Source: Lateolabrax maculatus (lineage: Eukaryota > Chordata > Actinopteri > Acropomatiformes > Lateolabracidae). From it: a stretch of 64,000 bases of DNA. The translations under genes and the position numbers were made by a program. Location: the NCBI GenBank assembly GCA_031216445.1, contig CM062210.1:3652501-3716500 (forward strand), written 5' to 3'. Below the pieces are notes generated by a model. The model was not told the DNA's origin, ran no database searches, and saw only the letters and a program-made list of their open reading frames with translations. Below are positions 42,371-53,461 of this stretch, piece by piece (position 1 is the first letter of the stretch; each line of letters starts with the position of its first letter).

Positions 42371-44934
42371 AACTGCAAATGTGAAAAATATGCTCCAGGT
42401 TTGTTTGTTTTTTTGTATGTTTTTCTTCTTTCTTGTCAGTCAAAGGACAACCAAATGTAACCACCCCATTATTATTGAATACAAAGTGATAATTTATTCA
42501 CTAGTACACAGAAATATGTGTCTGCCCTCATTACAGAGTATACTAATGCCCAGTCCAGCTTCTGTTAATAACATTTTTTTTGGTTTGATGATTATTAGGA
42601 CCTAACATCCTGCTGAACTGAACAACCTGATGAGTTACAAACATAGTGACTAATCAATGTCACTTCCAATCTCCCTTTAAATGCCTTTGTGCAGTATAGT
42701 ACTATGATGGAAACTATCATGAACACCTAAACAATATCATGCAATCCAGAACAATTTCCTGCAACAGATACTGCTGTGAAGCTTACAGTGCTTCATTTCT
42801 GAGAGGGTGTCAGAAAGATGTTGATTCAGCTCTACAGGGCATACAGGCCACCGTAAGGGTTTTGTTATTCTGTCCACCGGGAGTGGCTGACAAATGATTA
42901 TGGACATCTTGTAATATAACGCAATCACAATCATAAACTGTATGTCATCAAAAATCCTCAACAAAAATGGCACATTATATTTTCTAGCAACAGGGTTTGT
43001 TGCAGCCGATTTGTATTGCATTGCACAAGACTGGACACACGTGTTCACGTTGTTTGTGTGCAGCTTTGTGTGTTTACGCCACAAGCAAAAGGGTAACACC
43101 TTTCATCACGCCTAAGAATGTGATTGTTGTTGACTGGTATTGTTTCTTCATCCGTCAGGATAAAACGGTTTGAAAAAGTCTGCAACGCTAATCTTGAGAT
43201 ATTCTAATACAAATGATGCCATGGACCATGTGAATGAATCGCAAAAGATTACAGGATTACAAAACAATAGGAAACGAGATGGATAATAAATGAACAGCAA
43301 CTCTTGTTGCAGGATCCCCTGTTACCATCTGACTGAAACATAGGGTACTGGCATGCACAGTGTTTTATTAAAGACTGGCAAACCTGGAGACACAAGTTTC
43401 TGGGGAGCACCCGAGGGCAACAACAGTCTTAAACCATCCAGCTGAGGCCCACAAGTAGTAGTTATCTGTTTGGCTCAACTGAAAATGAAACTGTTTGATG
43501 ACTGCATTTTGCACAAAAACCAATACCATAACCTAGTGTATCTAGTGTAAAATGTATAAATGTTTCAGATAAAAAACACGTACGAAAACTCAAACCACTC
43601 TAGCTCACTCTTGTTGTTACGGGTTTGGATAAGGCTGACATCCTTGTGGTTTTGTGCTACTGATTATTGCTCTGCAGCCTCACCTGCATGACATGACTGG
43701 CATAGTCATGTCATTTCACACAATCACAGAATGATAGATAACTATGATCATTACTGCTCAAAAAAAAAGTACTTCCCATTGTTTCTGTTGGGGGTGCTTT
43801 AATTAAAGACAGGGCTCCCTGCTCAGTTGTTTTTACAGCAGAGTCAGTAACGATTTTCTAACAAAACCGGTTACAAAAAACAAACACAAAAGCAAAATCC
43901 CTGCTCTACTGCAACTGCATTTTACAATGTCAATGATTACCATCCAAACAAATCCCTTTCATAGTTGACTGCTAAAATCTATAAAGCTGAAATGAAACCC
44001 TGCTGGCTTTGTGCTAATTAATAATTATTGAATCACACCTACATTTTATACGTGCCATGTCTCACAATGATAAATTATCACCACCATTACAGCTCAGAGT
44101 ATTTCCCCTAATTTGTCTGATAACATGGCCTAACAAATAGATGTACATACCTAATAGGCTAAGAGACAAAATGATTGATCCACGAAAACCAAACCTCTGC
44201 AACACGTCCACAGCAGGCAGGATAAAACCATAACATGCATACATGCAACTGGGTGGTACAGCGACCAACACCAGTATAATGGCACGGCGGCCAAGCAGCC
44301 CATAATAGAATAAAACAATGTCCTACTTTTTGTAGTCAGGCAACGTCTCCAAAGCGTGTTGAATCTGCCATCCAGTCCATAATTCCATCTGTGTGCAAAA
44401 CCATCAAAATATCATTTCAGTGTGCTTCATACATACCAAACTGTTTTGTTTGTATTACATGATTTCTAAAGATTCACAGCACAGCAGCCAGAAACCAAAC
44501 ACAGCACTGCGTAAGATAGAAAATATTATCTCACTTCTATAACAAAGACATGCCTGTACATGCAGTATGTGCACACCCAGAGTAGCACATTCTGTAGGCA
44601 ATCTGTCTGAAATAAATATCTAAATATTAAAGATATGTTTTACAATTTATATCATGATATGCAAATGCAAGTCACATAAACAAAATACATAAATTGATGC
44701 TGAATGCAAAAAAAAAAACAAAAACATGAAAAATAAAAACTCCAATAACTAAAATTGACCAGATAATTTAGTAAAATAATGACTTGATTTGGAGAATAAG
44801 GTCATATCCCACCTGTCTGCAGTCATCCACTCCAGTTAGAACACATTTCCCCAAGTTTACAGCAGCAATATCCGGAGTTTACCTCCTCTTACAGTCCAGG
44901 AGGAGAACAGGACATTTCTCCTGACCGATGTTAT

Positions 44935-45470
44935 TCACCCCAACATGTCTGTCCACCTGTCCACCTGTCCAGGTGAGATACCTCCGTTTCCACAGCGACC
45001 AAATCTCCCATAGCAACCGGTGTCATTTTGTCCAGGAAACGTGTCCTTGAGGGTTATCTTCGTCCCCCGCAGGAAGACATTTAAAAGCCACAGTGTGTCT
45101 GTCCCACGCAGTCTCAGCACCGCTGTGGACCTGTGAATCCACCTGTTCGCCCGCCGGCAGGTGACGAGGCCTCGGCGCGGCTCGCTGTCTCCGCCCGCTG
45201 CGCACTTTGTCAGCGTTTGTCTCCATCTGAGTGAAACAGTCGGCTTCACAGCCTGGAAATGGTGGTTTTATTACTCACAGGGTCTTTGCGGTTGTCTTGG
45301 TCGGTGTCGGTGTTTCTGTCGCCGAAGAAAAACGTCTTTCTGAGGCCGGAAACAGCCAAACATGGCGGTCAAGTTCGGTCCCAGGTTATATGGAGCAGGT
45401 GCGGTAATACCCTCCGTCGTCCCCTCGTTTTGTCCCCTTGTAGGGAGAGTATACAGTGCTGACAGCCTGG
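44935..45470. promoter_or_regulatory. CpG-rich, promoter-like island inside cdh12 intron 1
   Basis: This is the most CpG-dense part of the window: about a dozen CpGs fall in 45121-45215, while surrounding intron is AT-rich and CpG-poor. It contains an ETS-like CCGGAAAC (45346-45353) close to a YY1-like AAACATGGCGGTC (45358-45370), an arrangement typical of housekeeping promoters. On the minus strand a splice-donor-like CCT|GTGAGT ends at about 45278. Open frames of 67 and 104 codons exist on the minus strand, but I recognise no protein. It may be a promoter of a nested or antisense transcript, an alternative cdh12 promoter, or a retained unmethylated island. Confidence 0.45.
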
Positions 45471-47885
45471 GATAAACTAATCATAAGGTGATATTAAAAT
45501 ATATATAAATGTGTATGTTATATGGAGATATTTGCCATTAAAGGTGGGGTAGGCATTTTATCATAGAAGTATTTTTTTATTATATTTGTTTCTCTTTACA
45601 TCCCAGCAGCAATCAATAAATGAAATGCTCTGACACAAAAAAAGACAAATGTCTGGTATCTGTGGCTGTTGCAGGCCTGCGTTAGATCTGATCAGCTTGG
45701 ATGGCCTACCTGCTTGTCGACCTACATACCTGCGAATCTCTTTCGGTTGGATACTCTCTAAATCTTGCTTCTCTTGCTGGTTTCTCCAGAGTTACCAGCC
45801 ACAGCTTTAAACTGGTACCACTGGCCAGTTGTCAATCATGGCTAAATCAAGTGAAGCGTCACAACTCATTAAACCTGGGTATCATAACACTTATAATAAT
45901 AATAATTATTGTAACCCCTGGATGCAGTGTTCACCAAAAGCAATTTGTAGAGGATACAAATTCAAAATAGGTTTGGTTGGCATTGCATATATTGGGCTTC
46001 AGCTCTGAAAATATAAATCCATCTTCTTCAACGAATGTTTAACGTTCCCCAACAAATAATAATTATAATTCTAAACAAATAATGCTCATTGCATAAGGTG
46101 CTATGGGAAGAAGTTGTCAACCAACAAGGGTTGTGTACTAAAAATAATTCTCATTCATTTGAATATCAATGAATAATGCACCATGTGTGAGAACATTACA
46201 GTATAATGCCATGTTATGTTTGTGTGGACTGGGCGATTTGCACTGAATCACCAATTACTCCCAGTGTGTTTGTGCTTGTGTCTGCATGTCTGTGGTTGTT
46301 TTTGAACCGTAACCTACAGAGAATTTATAGCTGCTTCTCAAGTTTCCTCTCCACTCCGTGGCTGCCATTATGGAGCTTCACAGAAAAATTAGGTGTGTGC
46401 AAATGATATCTTAATATTCACCCTCGGGGTCAAATAGAGAGACTAAATTTCTTTAAAAATAACAGTGTCAGAGTGTAGTCATTAGATAGTGAATGGCAGC
46501 TACACTATGATTAAGGTAAGCGATGGATCATGGCTATGGCACATAAAATGTGGTTAATATACAGTTAGGGTTCAGCAGCTAAAACAGTTTGGATAAGGAT
46601 AAGGAAAGGTCATGGTCACGCTTAATAAAAACTTAAACATTAATGTCAGGTCTGTGACGGCAGGAAAACTGTGGTCACCAGCATGAAAGTTGGACATGCT
46701 TCAAGCCCATCTTCATCCTCATTTTCCGACACATGATTTCCTGAGTTGGCACTAAACGTTGGCGTTAGACAGGAATCCTGAATCATAAAACGCCAAATAT
46801 GGACATAATTCCTAAGCTGATGAATAAGAATGTGATTACAGGACAGTAATGGTTCCTGAATTGACATTATTGCATTTCATTATTACAGATTGACAACACA
46901 AGTTTCCATTCAAAAGTAACCGAAAATGTAACCATGTCTGTTCTGTTTTAGCAGTGCTAGAAAAGGGACCCAAAGTCAGTCATAAAGAGTAGTACTAGAG
47001 GTATCAGTGCACGTTATTGAAGGTTTTTTGACAGAGAAAGAGAGAAGCACTCGTGTTAGCTGGCTTCACTGTATGTCTCTGCTTCAGTGCTTTACAATAT
47101 CTGTTCTTGTCTTCTGGAGAAAGACCGCTGTTCAGTGGTGTTGGTGGAAATTCTATGCCATTGATAAGAGGGCAAAAATCTATATCCATATATGGTGATG
47201 ATCACATTGCATTAGAGTCCTTAAATATTTAAAAGGCCTTGATTTGTATGACTGATCTCCCCAGGGAGGCAAACATAACTATGTCAATAAGCTTTGTGCC
47301 ACCAGGCCAGAATGTGTTTGTCTTGTACAAAGAGAGCTGCCGTGGCCCTGGATCTATGTTAACAAAGATGTTCTCTGGCTGGAGTAGTGATATTCTGCAA
47401 CTGTGATGAGAGTCATCTGGTCACAGACCTTCGTTATCGAGTGAAGGCATTCAAAATTGTTCTTGTGGAAAACGAGTATTTACCTCTACTTCTCCCAGTC
47501 TGATCTTTGCCACTTGAGAGAAACTCTTATCTCCTATCTCACTTTAAGAAAAGAGTTTTGAGTCATGCTTGAATAGAAATGGGTGCACGGTATTGAAGAG
47601 TTATCACTGCAATGTAATTGCTCTGAGAGAATCCATTATTTATGAGAGATTTAGCCTCATTAATCTGTGAAACGTTCTGAAAGTACGATCATTTTATCTT
47701 TCTCATGACTTAGTGTTTTGCAGATCTTTGCATGGACATGAATTTGCTCTTTGATGCGCAGTAAGTTTCCTTGACTGTCTTTGTGAAATAGTGTTCTTTG
47801 ACAGCTCTTCCCTTGTGTTTTCAATGAATCATTATCTGTGCCAATGTTTGCACTCAACCTGTCTTTTTCCTCTTTTGTCTTTCAG

Positions 47886-48180
47886 CTGCACACTGACCTC
47901 GATAAGGGGGACAGTGTGGTGAAGTACACTCTCTCGGGGGACGGGGCTGGCTCCATTTTCACAATTGACCAAACAACGGGGGACATCCATGCCTTAAGGA
48001 GCCTTGACAGGGAGGAGAAGCCTTACTACACCCTACGCGCCCAGGCTGTTGACATCATCACCAATAGGCCCCTCGAGCCCGAATCAGAATTTGTAATCAA
48101 GGTTCAAGACATCAACGACAATGAGCCAAAGTTCCTGGAGGGACCGTACACAGCCAGCGTCCCTGAGATGTCACCAGTAG
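47886..48180 (+). CDS. cdh12: Cadherin-12 coding exon 2: most of EC1
   Basis: This 295-nt exon encodes residues 83-180 and the first base of Gly181. It continues EC1 directly after VGK with LHTDLDKGD. Calcium-binding motifs of the EC1-EC2 boundary are present: LDREE (residues 122-126) and DINDN (157-161). The segment KYTLSGDGAG...TGDIHALRSLDREEKP is typical of CDH12 and its close relatives. PEMSPVG at the end is the start of the EC2 strand. The acceptor is TCTTTCAG and the donor is GTAAGT. The frame also runs open upstream to an ATG at 47838, but that ATG lies in the intron polypyrimidine region and is not a protein start. No stop or lost key residue is seen. Confidence 0.95.
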
Positions 48181-51100
48181 GTAAGTGACCATCAGCCGTG
48201 ACTTTTTCTGTCCACTAAAGATAGATAAGCCTGTACTTTCCTTAACAGAGTGGAATTCTTGGCACTGAAAGCTTTGTTTTTCTCTTCTTGAACTTGGAGT
48301 ACAAAAGTTGAGTTTCAGGAGCCTTACAGGTACCACCAGAGGGGCAAAGCTGCTCCCCCCCAACAGATTTTGACATTTCAGAAAACCAGTTATTCTTGGT
48401 GTGCCCTGAGTGTATTCACAGCTTTGTCTTTATACAAGCACCCCAGGGAGAACAGATCAAGGTAATTCGCTGGGAGAATGGTTCCTCTTGATCTGAATGG
48501 CAATGAAGCCCTCAAAACTACAAAATCAGCAGTCTCTAGAGTGAGGGTAGAAAGCAGGAACAACATAGCCTAGCCCCAGAGAACACTCTAAATAATAAGC
48601 TGCTCTGCAACTGTTTACTGTACAGAGAGTCAGAGAAGCTTTCAAGTTTATCAAAAACACGTGTAGTGTGACTATTGAAGCAGAGCACAGAGATTATCTT
48701 TAAAAACCATTCACAGAATCAAGCAAGTACAATTTGATAAGTGACAGAAAACAAATTCACTTTAATTTAGATAAATGTATTAACATTGTCAAAATGTCAC
48801 CTTCCTGTAAATATAAAAATACATTGTTTGTTTTTGATATTTAATTGGATGCTGGGCAGTCTTAAAAGTCCTTTTAAAACATCACTTGATGTTTAGTTAC
48901 TATGATTTGATAGCTGCTATTATCTTTGAAAGGGTACTACGGCGATTAAGTGTGTCAGTTCCATAAAGTGGTTGGACTTGAGAAAGACTTTGGAGAAATA
49001 AAGCTGCAGACTTTTAGCGAAGCCATCAGTGAAATAACCATGATGACATCATTAGGGTTATTTTCTCAGACTTTAAATAGCTCCCCGAAGAGCCACAGAA
49101 GACATTAGTTATCACGAGTTCTCCTCGTGATGACAAAGTGAACTTCATGTGTGCATTAGGTGGAGTGCCTTTAACTGATATGGGATTAATCAATAAATCA
49201 CACGTGATCTATCACTCATGAAAATAATTCTAGCCAAAATGTGACTGATTACTTTCTAGGAGGAGGACTGTACAGCATTTTGTGTATGATATTTGTTAAT
49301 TAAATAGTTAAACGTTTAATGTGTAATGATAGAATAATAATAAGGGTAATTTCTATATTTAAGAATCAGACTGAGATCTTGGCTATGATATCAAATCAGT
49401 TTAACAGCAAAAATCTTTCAGTGATTTTATGTGCTGTAACTGAAAATGCCATATAGCTAAAAGGTGCTAAAAATCAAGTACAATCACAAAATACAGTGAG
49501 GCAAATGAACAATTCAGACTTATTGTAAAATAAAAATAACCTTCACTTTCCCTCATTACAGTTGAAACCATTAAAACACTGATAACTGTTGTGAAATTAT
49601 TCAGTGAAACCACTATCAGAAATATCTTTGCTGAGAATTCAGTTGTGAGTTTTAAATATCCCCCCATAGGGAGAAGTTACCTTTACCACAGTGCAAGAAA
49701 ATAACTCAAAGCTGTCAATTTCGCTCTTTGTCTACAAACTTGCTTGCAGTAATTCTTCTCTCTTTCTCCTCATATTTGAATATAAAATCTGTGTACATTG
49801 TATGTTGTGCTATGTTAATTGGTTTCCTCTGCATTGTATTGTAACATTATGGTAATTTGTCAAATATTGTAACAGAAAGAATATTTAATGAAGTCAGATA
49901 TATAATCTATATTTTGCAAAACTGGTCTGCATTCTCCTCCTGTGTTTACCAGCAGTGACCTTTGAAGCCATTCCTTCCACCTAGTTCTTAATCACACACC
50001 TGAATTTCCATAAATGCATGAATAGAATTTATTCGCCTTGTTTATTGTTTCACGCCTAGGGTAAAGGCTGTTGTCTTTGTCGCCTGGAAATGTGTAGGTG
50101 TCAGCTATGCTGACAGTTTTTTTAACTTTCACTACATGTGAGCTTTTCGAGCTGCTGACTTCTTCTTCTTTGCTGAACTGAAAAGGTTTAAATCTAGTAT
50201 CTCATCTATTGTATATTCCTGTTGAACACAATGCAGTCCTTGTCTGGTATGTCAAATCAGGCATATGTGGCTTTGTTAGGGAGGATTGAGACACTAATCT
50301 CTCTCACCTAATGTTTTAATGCCATTGTTACCATCTGCTCTGACTGCAAAACCTATTTAATATACAGCGAGTTCTTTACAGGCAACTAGGAGCTTACCAG
50401 AATTTAAAATGACCATGTAAATGCCATCCCTCTGGTCAGTGTCTCCTGTTCCACAAATCCTGCAGCAAATAATTTACTCAGCATGTTTGTAAGCTATCCA
50501 GATGTAGGTATGTGATTGATACGTGGACATGTGCACGGAGCTGTCAACCTGTGAAAGCACGTGTGTCAACTTGTCTGCAAGTCGTCTTTCTAAAGAATCT
50601 GCCCATCTGCCCAAGAAACATCAGCCTTGTGTCTTATAGTTACAACATAGTCAGGCTGACAAGGCATTTTTTGTTGGTTACTCTTCTCAAACTAGAAACT
50701 TTGGATTAAATCTGCTGAATTTAAATAATGGTAAATAAAAACTGTTAATGGAATAGTGTTTCCAATGCCAGCTAGTTAAGGAGGATGAGCCAAACCTCCA
50801 ACAAGTAATTATTCTGTCCCTCTTACTGGAGTTTGGAAGACTGCCATCCTAATACTATTCGTGCCACGGCCCTTTTGTTTTCTTAATGGTAGCATTGAAG
50901 CATTGAATGGTCACACAAGAGGTTTTTACCCCTTGCTTTATTTTTTTAAATAACACCCACTTAGTAATGCTACAAATGTGCAAATCAACACAAAAAAACA
51001 GGAAAATTGAACAACATCCTTCCATTTCCTCCACACTCCTCCTCATTTCACTCTATCAGGGACTTTGACTGCTCAGTATTAGCTGTGGCGTTCTCAGTTG

Positions 51101-51224
51101 TGATTCATCATTCATTTGTGTCAGGTGAGATTGTAAACTGATGATCCTCAAACAGTTTGGATTTCAGTCTCAGGAGGAAACAAATTAAGTCCAAGTCAAT
51201 ATGTCTTCCCACTCTTTTCCACAG
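48181..51224 (+). other. cdh12: cdh12 intron 2
   Basis: This 3.0-kb phase-1 intron runs from GTAAGT to CTTTTCCACAG. It holds a short hairpin at 49108-49134. No coding sequence or clear transposable element was recognised. Confidence 0.85.
49108..49134. repeat. 11-bp hairpin in intron 2
   Basis: GTTATCACGAG (49108-49118) pairs with CTCGTGATGAC (49124-49134) across a 5-nt loop, with one G-T pair. Confidence 0.7.
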
Positions 51225-51344
51225 GGACATATGTGACGCAAGTGACAGCCACAGACGCAGATGACCCCACGTATGGAAACAGTGCTAGAGTTGTATACAG
51301 CATCCTCCATGGCCAGCCATACTTCTCTGTCGACCCTAAAACAG
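51225..51344 (+). CDS. cdh12: Cadherin-12 coding exon 3: first half of EC2
   Basis: This 120-nt exon completes Gly181, encodes residues 182-220, and gives the first base of Gly221. It contains the EC2 calcium-site motif TDADDPTYGNSA (residues 190-201) and the near-invariant type II stretch RVVYSILHGQPYFSVDPKTG. Mammalian CDH12 has Gln rather than His in the SIL.GQPYF motif as I recall, which is a conservative difference. The length of exactly 120 nt and phase 1-1 match this exon in other type II cadherin genes. The acceptor is TCCACAG and the donor is GTAAAG. Confidence 0.95.
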
Positions 51345-51841
51345 GTAAAGTACTTATCCTTGCTGATTCATGTGACGAAAAAAGGGATTCAGTCAGTGTA
51401 AAGGTCATAAACATTTTTACTACAAATATGCAAGTCAAAACTGTCAGAAAATGAGTACCTCTGTTTTATGTGCACTTGGCAATTGCAGCAAGGCAGTGAA
51501 ATAAGGTTATCTGGGGCCATTGGTCTTGAATGATATGTATGAATGATTGTCTTCTCAACAGTGTGTGTGATATAATGTGGACCAGTGGAAGCATATATCA
51601 TGAGAATAAAACAGGTTCCAGAAATGACCCCTGGGCCACTCCGCAAATCAGTGGGCCACAAAAGGACACACGTTCTCCAATAAAGACAGTGACAGGTGTG
51701 AAGTAAAAGGTCAATTGTATTGAATACATTGCATTTATATCAAGCAGCACTAATATTAAACATTTAATATCATCAAAACTTGGTAAAAGATAATGTAAAC
51801 ATTCAGGAGATCTGCTTCAAAACAGCTACATAAGCATATGG

Positions 51842-51873
51842 ATATATATATGTATATATATATACATATATAT
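51842..51873. repeat. TA-rich microsatellite
   Basis: Interrupted TA dinucleotide run with TG and CA interruptions. Confidence 0.85.
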
Positions 51874-51949
51874 CTGTACATAATAGTTACATGTCTATGC
51901 TTACCTTTGTTGTCCTTGTTTTGTTTAATTGTGTATGTACTTTCAGAGC

Positions 51950-52027
51950 AATGGAAAAACGAGAGTCACAGTCCTTGTATGTGTACGCATACATGGCCAA
52001 TAAAACTGATTCTGATTCTCAGTCTCA
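51950..52027 (+). mobile_element. 3' end of a truncated non-LTR retrotransposon (probable)
   Basis: The block reads CAGTCCTTGTATGTGTACGC, then ATACATGGCCAATAAAACTG, and ends in TGATTCTGATTCTC. An A-rich '...TGGC.AATAAA.CTGATTCTGATTCTG' ending is the familiar 3' tail of LINE copies in teleosts, where the last bases form a short tandem repeat. Only the tail is recognisable, as expected for 5'-truncated insertion. The insertion start is unclear. Confidence 0.5.
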
Positions 52028-53293
52028 GCATTAGGAAAATAAACTTGGATCTCATAACAAAAAAAGTGACTTTCTGAATCTTTGCTGCAAAGATACTGAG
52101 TTTTCATGGTTGTATACATTACAGTTTCCCAGCAAACAGCACAGCAGGTAGCTTCAATTTAAATCATCAAAAGACAAACAGTAAAATAACATTTGATGCT
52201 GAAACATTGCTGCTGGTATTTAGTTATTTCCACATTATTTATACTTGCACTTTGCTGGTGTAGGCGGATGGTGTCATAAGAGGAAAATGGCATAAAAACG
52301 TTGTAGAGTGGCAGCAAAGCAGGGTATGGCGGATGACTGCTCTAAATCTGAAACACCTTCATACCACCAGTGTTTCACGGCAGTGGGCTGCTGTTGGCTT
52401 ACTATCTGGGACAGTTCAAAGCATATGAAAATAGGTTCATACATATCACACAGGCAGATACGGTGGAAACTGTTGCTGATTATGCCGCTCATCCCAGAGC
52501 TTTACAGAGCACACACTGTGACTGTATTTCAAACTGATGCTGGAAAAAATCAAACTGTTAAAGTAAATGTTTGCCCTGCTGGGCCTGCATCTATCTCCAA
52601 ACGCACATCAACAAGGGGAACAAACACTGGGAGGAAAAAGGTGAACAAGGGGAGGGGGACAACAACAGCATAAGTAAATCTCCATGCATTGCGCAGAATT
52701 ATTCCCTTCAGAGACGGACATCCCCCGTTCTCCAAAAAAAGATGACAGAACCTTCAGAAATAGACATCTTTGATTTTGGATTCACACGTGTTAGGGGTCT
52801 GCGGATCAAATGGGACATCCTCACCATATTAAATGGAATAAGAGGAAGGAAAATGTGAAGACCTACCTATGCTGCCTGCTTCCTTTTAGCCTGCCAACCT
52901 CCCACTGACCTAACTATTAATCTGCAGTACAAACGCTCTCTGATCTCAGGGTCTCTGATCCTCAAGTGAATCATTATATGGCCTCACCAGAGTTCCCTAT
53001 TGAATGTCAAGCATCTCCAGTTTGTGAAATGACCTCTATTTCAGCCTTGGTCAGAGCAACACATGCAGCTTCTTACTGTGTAGTGAGCTCCTTACGGTGG
53101 AAATATATTGTGCATTTGAAGTAAATTGTGCATTTGATGTCAAACATATTTCAGGAGATTTTATGTTTACCACTTTTTCCCCTTTGTCTTTTTTTCATCT
53201 CACTGTCTCTATGTCTCACTATCTTCTTCTCTTCTTTCTCTGTTTCTCCCTCCTTTATTATCTGTATTTCTCATCAATCTTGCTGTACACCAG

Positions 53294-53461
53294 GGGTTAT
53301 AAAGACAGCCTTGCCCAATATGGACAGAGAGGTGAAGGAACAGTACCAGGTATTAATCCAGGCCAAGGACATGGGGGGGCAGCTGGGGGGGCTGGCCGGG
53401 ACCACCACCGTGAACATCACCCTCAGCGATGTCAACGATAATCCACCCAGGTTCTCTAAAA
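53294..53461 (+). CDS. cdh12: Cadherin-12 coding exon 4: second half of EC2
   Basis: This 168-nt exon completes Gly221, encodes residues 222-276, and gives the first base of Ser277. The protein reads VIKTALPNMDREVKEQYQVL and continues with the IQAKDMGGQLGGLAGTT segment, very close to mammalian CDH12. Calcium motifs are MDRE (residues 230-233) and DVNDNPP (266-272). A potential N-glycosylation sequon N-I-T lies at residues 261-263. The nucleotide sequence has two seven-G runs (53373-53379 and 53385-53391) encoding the two Gly-Gly pairs. These make a canonical G-quadruplex motif and a local GC peak. Acceptor is CACCAG; donor is GTGAGT. Confidence 0.95.
53373..53391 (+). other. G-quadruplex motif in cdh12 coding exon 4
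   Basis: Two G7 runs separated by CAGCT give GGG-G-GGG-CAGCT-GGG-G-GGG. This fits the canonical four-tract quadruplex pattern on the coding strand, and so also in the mRNA. Confidence 0.7.

Larger units (their letters stand above)
32320..47885 (+). other. cdh12: cdh12 intron 1 (between coding exons 1 and 2)
   Basis: This 15.6-kb intron has a GTAAAG donor and a TTTTGTCTTTCAG acceptor. It contains a repeat fragment near 35 kb, (CA)n with an adjacent poly-A at 36942-37020, a (CT)n(CA)n tract at 40141-40178, AT-rich possible enhancer-like stretches, and the CpG-rich island near 45 kb. Short open frames are scattered through it. None shows cadherin or other recognisable protein sequence. Confidence 0.85.
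51345..53293 (+). other. cdh12: cdh12 intron 3
   Basis: This 1.9-kb phase-1 intron runs from GTAAAG to a long T/C-rich tract and TGTACACCAG. It contains a TA-rich microsatellite (51842-51873) and what looks like the 3' end of a non-LTR retrotransposon (about 51950-52027). Open frames here, including one running into exon 4, are not supported as coding. Confidence 0.85.

Noticed and set aside
44935..45249. 104- and 67-codon minus-strand frames in the CpG island (44935-45249 and 45023-45226)
   Set aside because: GC-rich DNA has few stop codons, so long frames are expected by chance. No domain, signal or known protein was recognised, so they are not called as CDS.
47838..47885. In-frame ATG upstream of coding exon 2, making a 116-residue open frame
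   Set aside because: The extra residues lie in the pyrimidine-rich intron end, and the CAG acceptor at 47885 joins exactly to the VGK end of exon 1, as in other type II cadherins.
53097..53293. Open frames running into exon 4 from upstream
   Set aside because: They are hydrophobic translations of a long C/T-rich splice tract. Cadherin similarity begins only after the CAG at 53293.
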